Shown: in pieces, positions 14,391-15,489 of the stretch
Layout of the letters: every line of letters starts with the position of its first letter
Numbering within the stretch: position 1 is the stretch's first letter
Assembly (NCBI GenBank): GCA_903881065.1
Contig: CAIRRW010000333.1
Location: forward strand, 1-15,489
Reading direction: 5' to 3'
DNA from: an uncultured Bacteroidota bacterium
Lineage (GTDB): Bacteria > Bacteroidota > Bacteroidia > 2-12-FULL-35-15
DNA length: 15,489 nt
Program-made: the position numbers and the translations under genes
The notes under the pieces: model-generated
The model's database searches: none
What the model was told of the DNA's origin: nothing
The model's input: only the letters and a program-made list of their open reading frames with translations

Positions 14391-15428
14391 TTATTTTAAT
14401 GTTTTTAAAATTCCTTTATTTATTTTTTTTACAATTCCAGGCCCTTCATAAATAAATCCAGTGTAAACCTGTACTAGACTAGCTCCTGCATTAAGCATAG
14501 CTATTGCATCTTCGGAAGTATAAATTCCGCCGACAGCAATTACAGGAAACGCTTTGTTTGATTCGTCAATTAAATATTTTACTACCTCTCTCGAACGTTT
14601 TGTTAATGGTTTTCCACTTAAACCGCCAGCGCCCATTGCTTCCACTTTTGATTTATCTGTAATAAGATTACTTCTGTCAATAGTAGTGTTGGTTGCTATT
14701 ACACCATCTATTTTATTTTCCTTTACTATTGATATAATATCATCCAGTTGTTCGTTAGTTAAGTCGGGTGCTATTTTTAATAAGATAGCTTTAGGCGTTT
14801 TCTTTTTATTATTAAGTTCTTTCATCCTTAATAATAATTTTGTTAAAGGCTCTTTATCCTGCAATGCACGTAAGTTTGGAGTGTTCGGCGAACTTACATT
14901 CACTACAAAATAATCAACGTAATCAAACAGGGTTTCAAAACAAATTTCATAGTCCTTTATAGCATCTTCATTGGGAGTGGTTTTATTTTTACCAATATTT
15001 CCGCCAACAATTATTTTAGTTTTTCTGTTCTTTAAATGTTTTACCGCTTCCTCTGCACCATGATTATTGAATCCCATTCTGTTGATTAACGCTTCATCGG
15101 CAGGTAACCGAAACATACGCGGCTTATCATTTCCGGGTTGTTCCTTGGGAGTAAGTGTTCCTATTTCGATAAAGCCAAATCCGAAGTAACCCAATTCATC
15201 AAAGAGAGTAGCATCTTTATCAAAACCGGCTGCCAGACCAACAGGATTTGGAAAGGTGAGACCAAACAATTTTCTTTCCAATCGTTTATCATTTAGTACA
15301 TAAAAAAATTTCAGAAGGGAGGAAACGCCGGGAATTTTACAAATAAATTTTATTAATATAAAAACGATATGGTGAATTGTTTCCGGGGAAAACAGAAAGA
15401 ATATCGGGCGGATAATTAATTTGTACAT
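14391..15428 (-). CDS. pyrD: Dihydroorotate dehydrogenase (quinone), class 2
   Basis: This membrane-associated flavoenzyme oxidises dihydroorotate to orotate with quinone as acceptor, the fourth step of pyrimidine synthesis. From the ATG at 15428 it has 345 residues. An N-terminal amphipathic extension of about 40 residues (YKLIIRPIFFLFSPETIHH onward) is the membrane/quinone domain that marks class 2. The FMN site shows GLAAGFDKDA, GFIEIGTLTP and INRMGFNNHG. The segment NVSSPNTPNLR carries the class 2 catalytic serine, here S180 by analogy with E. coli S175. TNTT and the C-terminal AVGGI and YTGF motifs complete the flavin site. A TTG start at 15446 is rejected because it falls in the candidate -7 box. 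Confidence 0.97.
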   Translation of the reverse strand: MYKLIIRPIFFLFSPETIHHIVFILIKFICKIPGVSSLLKFFYVLNDKRLERKLFGLTFPNPVGLAAGFDKDATLFDELGYFGFGFIEIGTLTPKEQPGNDKPRMFRLPADEALINRMGFNNHGAEEAVKHLKNRKTKIIVGGNIGKNKTTPNEDAIKDYEICFETLFDYVDYFVVNVSSPNTPNLRALQDKEPLTKLLLRMKELNNKKKTPKAILLKIAPDLTNEQLDDIISIVKENKIDGVIATNTTIDRSNLITDKSKVEAMGAGGLSGKPLTKRSREVVKYLIDESNKAFPVIAVGGIYTSEDAIAMLNAGASLVQVYTGFIYEGPGIVKKINKGILKTLK

Positions 15429-15443
15429 AAAATTATTTCTCTG

Positions 15444-15451
15444 CAAAATTA
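15444..15451 (-). promoter_or_regulatory. Candidate -7 box of the pyrD operon
   Basis: The minus strand reads TAATTTTG, matching TAnnTTTG, 15 nt before the pyrD ATG. This predicts a nearly leaderless message. No TTTG -33 element is evident in the remaining bases before the window ends. Confidence 0.4.
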
Positions 15452-15489
15452 AGATTAAATATGAGAATGGGCTTGAAATTGAATAAAGG

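Overview
The window looks like chromosomal DNA from a low-GC member of the phylum Bacteroidota. Evidence: a SprB-repeat surface protein with a Sec signal peptide, several upstream elements matching the Bacteroidota -7 box (TAnnTTTG), absence of clear Shine-Dalgarno sequences, and Bacteroidota-style versions of HMG-CoA lyase, DUF4442 and acyl-CoA desaturase. The family or genus cannot be set from the sequence alone.

Layout. Positions 1-4239 (minus strand) hold the N-terminal 1264 residues of a giant secreted repeat protein, which runs off the left edge, and just upstream of it a small membrane-anchored protein, probably co-transcribed. Positions 4240-4986 are non-coding or doubtful: a 16-bp perfect palindrome, a block of eight 21-bp tandem repeats open on both strands, then featureless AT-rich DNA. 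A tRNA-Lys(TTT) with a promoter and a strong intrinsic terminator follows on the minus strand (4938-5135). On the plus strand are an unknown 143-residue protein and shikimate kinase (5286-6258). AroK converges on a PyrR-like phosphoribosyltransferase (6255-6758, minus) and their stop codons overlap.

Positions 6802-11657 (minus) form a compact biotin operon in the order bioB-bioF-bioD-bioA. A YhhQ/Vut_1-family transporter is translationally coupled to its end by an ATGA overlap. The four enzymes cover pimeloyl-thioester to biotin; genes for making the pimeloyl moiety (bioC/bioH type), birA and bioY are not in the window. Positions 11904-12971 encode a stand-alone membrane acyl-CoA desaturase without a fused cytochrome b5. 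Positions 13045-15428 form a second tight operon in the order pyrD, HMG-CoA lyase, DUF4442 hotdog protein, with gaps of only 2-3 bp.

Most of the window is ordinary housekeeping. The parts most worth a second look are the 774-bp super-repeat inside the adhesin, the small anchored protein with a type IX sorting-domain-like C-terminal half next to it, the 21-bp repeat block, and the vitamin transporter-like gene locked to the biotin operon. I found no convincing new defence system, mobile element or CRISPR array.
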